From Stenotrophomonas maltophilia (GTDB lineage: Bacteria; Pseudomonadota; Gammaproteobacteria; Xanthomonadales; Xanthomonadaceae): a stretch of 64,000 nucleotides of DNA. The stretch is from positions 2,178,750 through 2,242,749 of the forward strand of contig NZ_CP033877.1 in assembly GCF_006970445.1 (NCBI RefSeq), in the 5' to 3' direction. Below, piece after piece: positions 62,176 to 64,000 of this stretch (positions within the stretch are counted from its first letter, which is position 1; every line of letters begins with the position of its first letter). The position numbers and the translations under genes were made by a program. The notes beneath the pieces are model-generated. The model was not told the origin of the DNA. It worked only from the letters and a program-made list of their open reading frames with translations, and did no database searches.

Positions 62176-64000
62176 TCAGAAGCTGTAACCCAGCCCCAGC
62201 TGCACGCCGTTCTGGGTCTGCCCATCGCGGCGTTCGCCGATGTAGTCCACCATGACCGACAGGCGGTCGCTGGCGCGGCTGGTTACGCCCAGATTCCACG
62301 CCAGCACCTGCTCACCCACCGTCTGGCTGTTGGTGCCGAACACAAGATCCGGTGCGGCGGAAAATCCGGTGCTGTAACGTGCCTGGGTATCGCCCAGCTC
62401 CTTCTGCCAGACAACGCGCGCACGCGGGGTGATGCGCTCGCCGTGGTTGCCTTCGAAGGTTTTGAACAGCTGCAGGCCGGCACCTGCGCGAATGCTCTCC
62501 AGACTGCCGCCACGCCCGACCAGTGCCGCAGCCCCCTGCCCTTCGTTGAAGCGGATGGCCGAGGTGCGAGCATAGTCAAGCACCGGCAGCAGCGGCTGGA
62601 TCACCAATCCCTTGCCTGTGGTGAACGAGAAGCCGTGTTCCAGGCGCGCTGAAATTGCATCGTTGTTGTACTTGGCCTGCAGCGGGGTCTCCAGCCCTTC
62701 GATGCCGGCAATGCTGCGACGGGTATCGTGGCGCAGGTCGGTATAGCGAACGGAGGCCGACAGGTAGCCGCGCGAGTATGTGGCATCCAGATAGCCGCCC
62801 ACGTCCAGCGCACGCACATCGCCGGTGAAGCCGGAGCCACCACGCCCCTTGGTGGACATGTCGGCGGCGGCGACGCTGACGCCCAAGGTGACGCGGTCAT
62901 CGGCAACCTGTGTATCGGCACCCAGCACGATGCCGCCCACGGTGTGGCTAAGCCCAGCCACGCCGCCCTGGCCGTCGATGCGGCCATGACTGCCGAAGCC
63001 GCGGCCCCATAGCCCGTGGCGGCCGGCCGGTGCGCTGGCCTCTGCACTGCTGTTGCCGAGGCCAGCGGGCTCCACCAGATGTATGGCCAGCTGATTGAAC
63101 AGGGTGCCGTTGGCCATGCCCGGCTGTGCCGAAGCCGCCTGCGCCGCTTGTGCGGCCAGGCCTGCGGCATCGCCGCTGCCATTGCGTCGGGCGGCCTGGT
63201 GCTGTTGTACGACGCTGCCGATGCTGCCCACCAGCGCATTGTCGGCCAGACGCAGGCTTGCGTGCGCATCACCCCGCAATGCACCCGCCTGCTGGGCAAT
63301 GACGTCGCGGTCGGCAAACTGCAGGATTCCCAGCAATGGATGCAGCGCCGACGCCGGCCGTGATGCTGCGTTCTTCAATGCCTCGCCCAGGCCGCCGCCC
63401 GACGCCGCGTTGGCAAACAGGGAGACATCGTCGAAGGCAGGGTTGGCGATCGCCCAGATGCCGTCGCCCGTCTGGCGGATGCTGAAGCTGAGCAGCGAAT
63501 TGTCGCGTGGGTGGAACATGCGCTTCCCTGCCTCTGCACTGGTCAGATCGACGCTGTAGCCCGAGCCATCCTGACGCTCGGCCTTGGTGAAGGCGACCTG
63601 GCCAGCCTGTAGTTGCGGAACACTGGCGTCGAACTCACTGCTGCGGTCTTTCAGCAGCTTGCCCGTCAACAAGGCGCCCTCTTTGCTGGCATAGATCCGC
63701 CCCTCCACCAGCGGAATGGCCAGATTCTGCTGGTAGTAGCCTGGCGCCACATTCAAGGCGAGCTTGCCCACGTCGCCGCCGATCAGGAAGCCCGGCGCTT
63801 TTGCAGCGGGTCCGCGATCGCACTGGAAGTAAGTGCTCACGCTGGCGCAGCGATGGACCTCGAACGTATCCAGGAAGAGGCCTGCCTGGCGTGTCTCCGG
63901 GGTGATATCGAACAGCAACCGACCTGCGTTGGAATACGCGAAACTGACGTAGCCATTTACGGTCAGTCGACCACCCTGCGGATGCAGGTCGCCGCCTGCC
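62176..64000 (-). CDS. Autotransporter (type Va secretion) barrel and end of passenger, partial
   Basis: At least 608 residues; the frame is open to the window edge and the N-terminus is missing. The C-terminal 280 residues or so form the beta-barrel: GLWGRGFGSHGRIDG, GGIVLGADTQVADDRVTLGV, YLDATYSRGYLSASVRY, FEGNHGERITPRARVVWQKEL, and the typical outer-membrane ending LGLGYSF. Before it is passenger sequence with few cysteines and a short helix-rich linker (AAGLAAQAAQAASA). It should bring its passenger to the cell surface. No protease motif is seen in the visible part. Confidence 0.9.
   Translation of the reverse strand, partial: AGGDLHPQGGRLTVNGYVSFAYSNAGRLLFDITPETRQAGLFLDTFEVHRCASVSTYFQCDRGPAAKAPGFLIGGDVGKLALNVAPGYYQQNLAIPLVEGRIYASKEGALLTGKLLKDRSSEFDASVPQLQAGQVAFTKAERQDGSGYSVDLTSAEAGKRMFHPRDNSLLSFSIRQTGDGIWAIANPAFDDVSLFANAASGGGLGEALKNAASRPASALHPLLGILQFADRDVIAQQAGALRGDAHASLRLADNALVGSIGSVVQQHQAARRNGSGDAAGLAAQAAQAASAQPGMANGTLFNQLAIHLVEPAGLGNSSAEASAPAGRHGLWGRGFGSHGRIDGQGGVAGLSHTVGGIVLGADTQVADDRVTLGVSVAAADMSTKGRGGSGFTGDVRALDVGGYLDATYSRGYLSASVRYTDLRHDTRRSIAGIEGLETPLQAKYNNDAISARLEHGFSFTTGKGLVIQPLLPVLDYARTSAIRFNEGQGAAALVGRGGSLESIRAGAGLQLFKTFEGNHGERITPRARVVWQKELGDTQARYSTGFSAAPDLVFGTNSQTVGEQVLAWNLGVTSRASDRLSVMVDYIGERRDGQTQNGVQLGLGYSF

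Overview
The window is high-GC gammaproteobacterial chromosome, most likely Stenotrophomonas (S. maltophilia complex). The genus call rests on many GTAG-tailed palindromes of the SMAG type known from S. maltophilia, about two-thirds G+C with matching codon use, and the order trxB - ftsK - lolA - rarA typical of gammaproteobacteria (here without lrp). It is inference, not a database match.

1-12.7 kb is mostly core genome: the end of a DUF1963-like gene, an acyl/peptidyl transferase-like protein, a secreted amidase, trxB, ftsK, a DUF3857-transglutaminase protein, lolA, an 88-bp tandem array of SMAG doublets, rarA, a DUF805 membrane protein and a small secreted OB-fold-like protein. 12.9-18.4 kb is an iron/heme acquisition operon behind a Fur-like site: secreted esterase, YncE-like propeller, then binding lipoprotein, permease and ATPase. 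19.2-21.6 kb holds an EF-G paralogue with an unusually elaborate leader: a 29-codon reading frame, a hairpin over its stop codon, an intrinsic terminator, then a 9-codon frame with a strong Shine-Dalgarno and a 10-bp hairpin. 21.9-30 kb has an AT-hook protein, SapC, an EvgS/EvgA-like two-component pair and a large solitary SF1 helicase.

30.1-46.4 kb looks like one light/oxidative-stress neighbourhood. An eight-gene minus-strand operon (desaturase, FAD oxidoreductase, DUF1365, CFA synthase, DUF2878, DUF1295, second CFA-like methyltransferase, lipocalin) lies beside a divergent ECF sigma factor, a ChrR-type anti-sigma factor and an NAD(P)-binding protein. The operon, the sigma gene and a third gene share one promoter pattern, CATCCA-N14-(G/C)CGTA. 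A bacteriophytochrome - response regulator - hybrid kinase operon and TspO follow. The lipid genes recall the furan fatty acid (Ufa) genes under RpoE-ChrR in Rhodobacter.

46.5-64 kb is an AsmA-like protein, an acetyltransferase and a membrane protein, then the replication terminus: a dif site at about 50.83 kb, with GGGCAGGG (KOPS-like) octamers on its left almost all pointing at it. Beyond dif lies an accessory stretch: a Sec-exported Rhs protein with a low-GC immunity candidate, a TPR protein, a low-GC orphan deaminase-like gene trapped between two copies of the TPR gene tail, and a gene with a structured leader. The window ends with a LysR regulator, a divergent PACE-type efflux protein with twin operator-like palindromes, and an autotransporter cut by the window edge.
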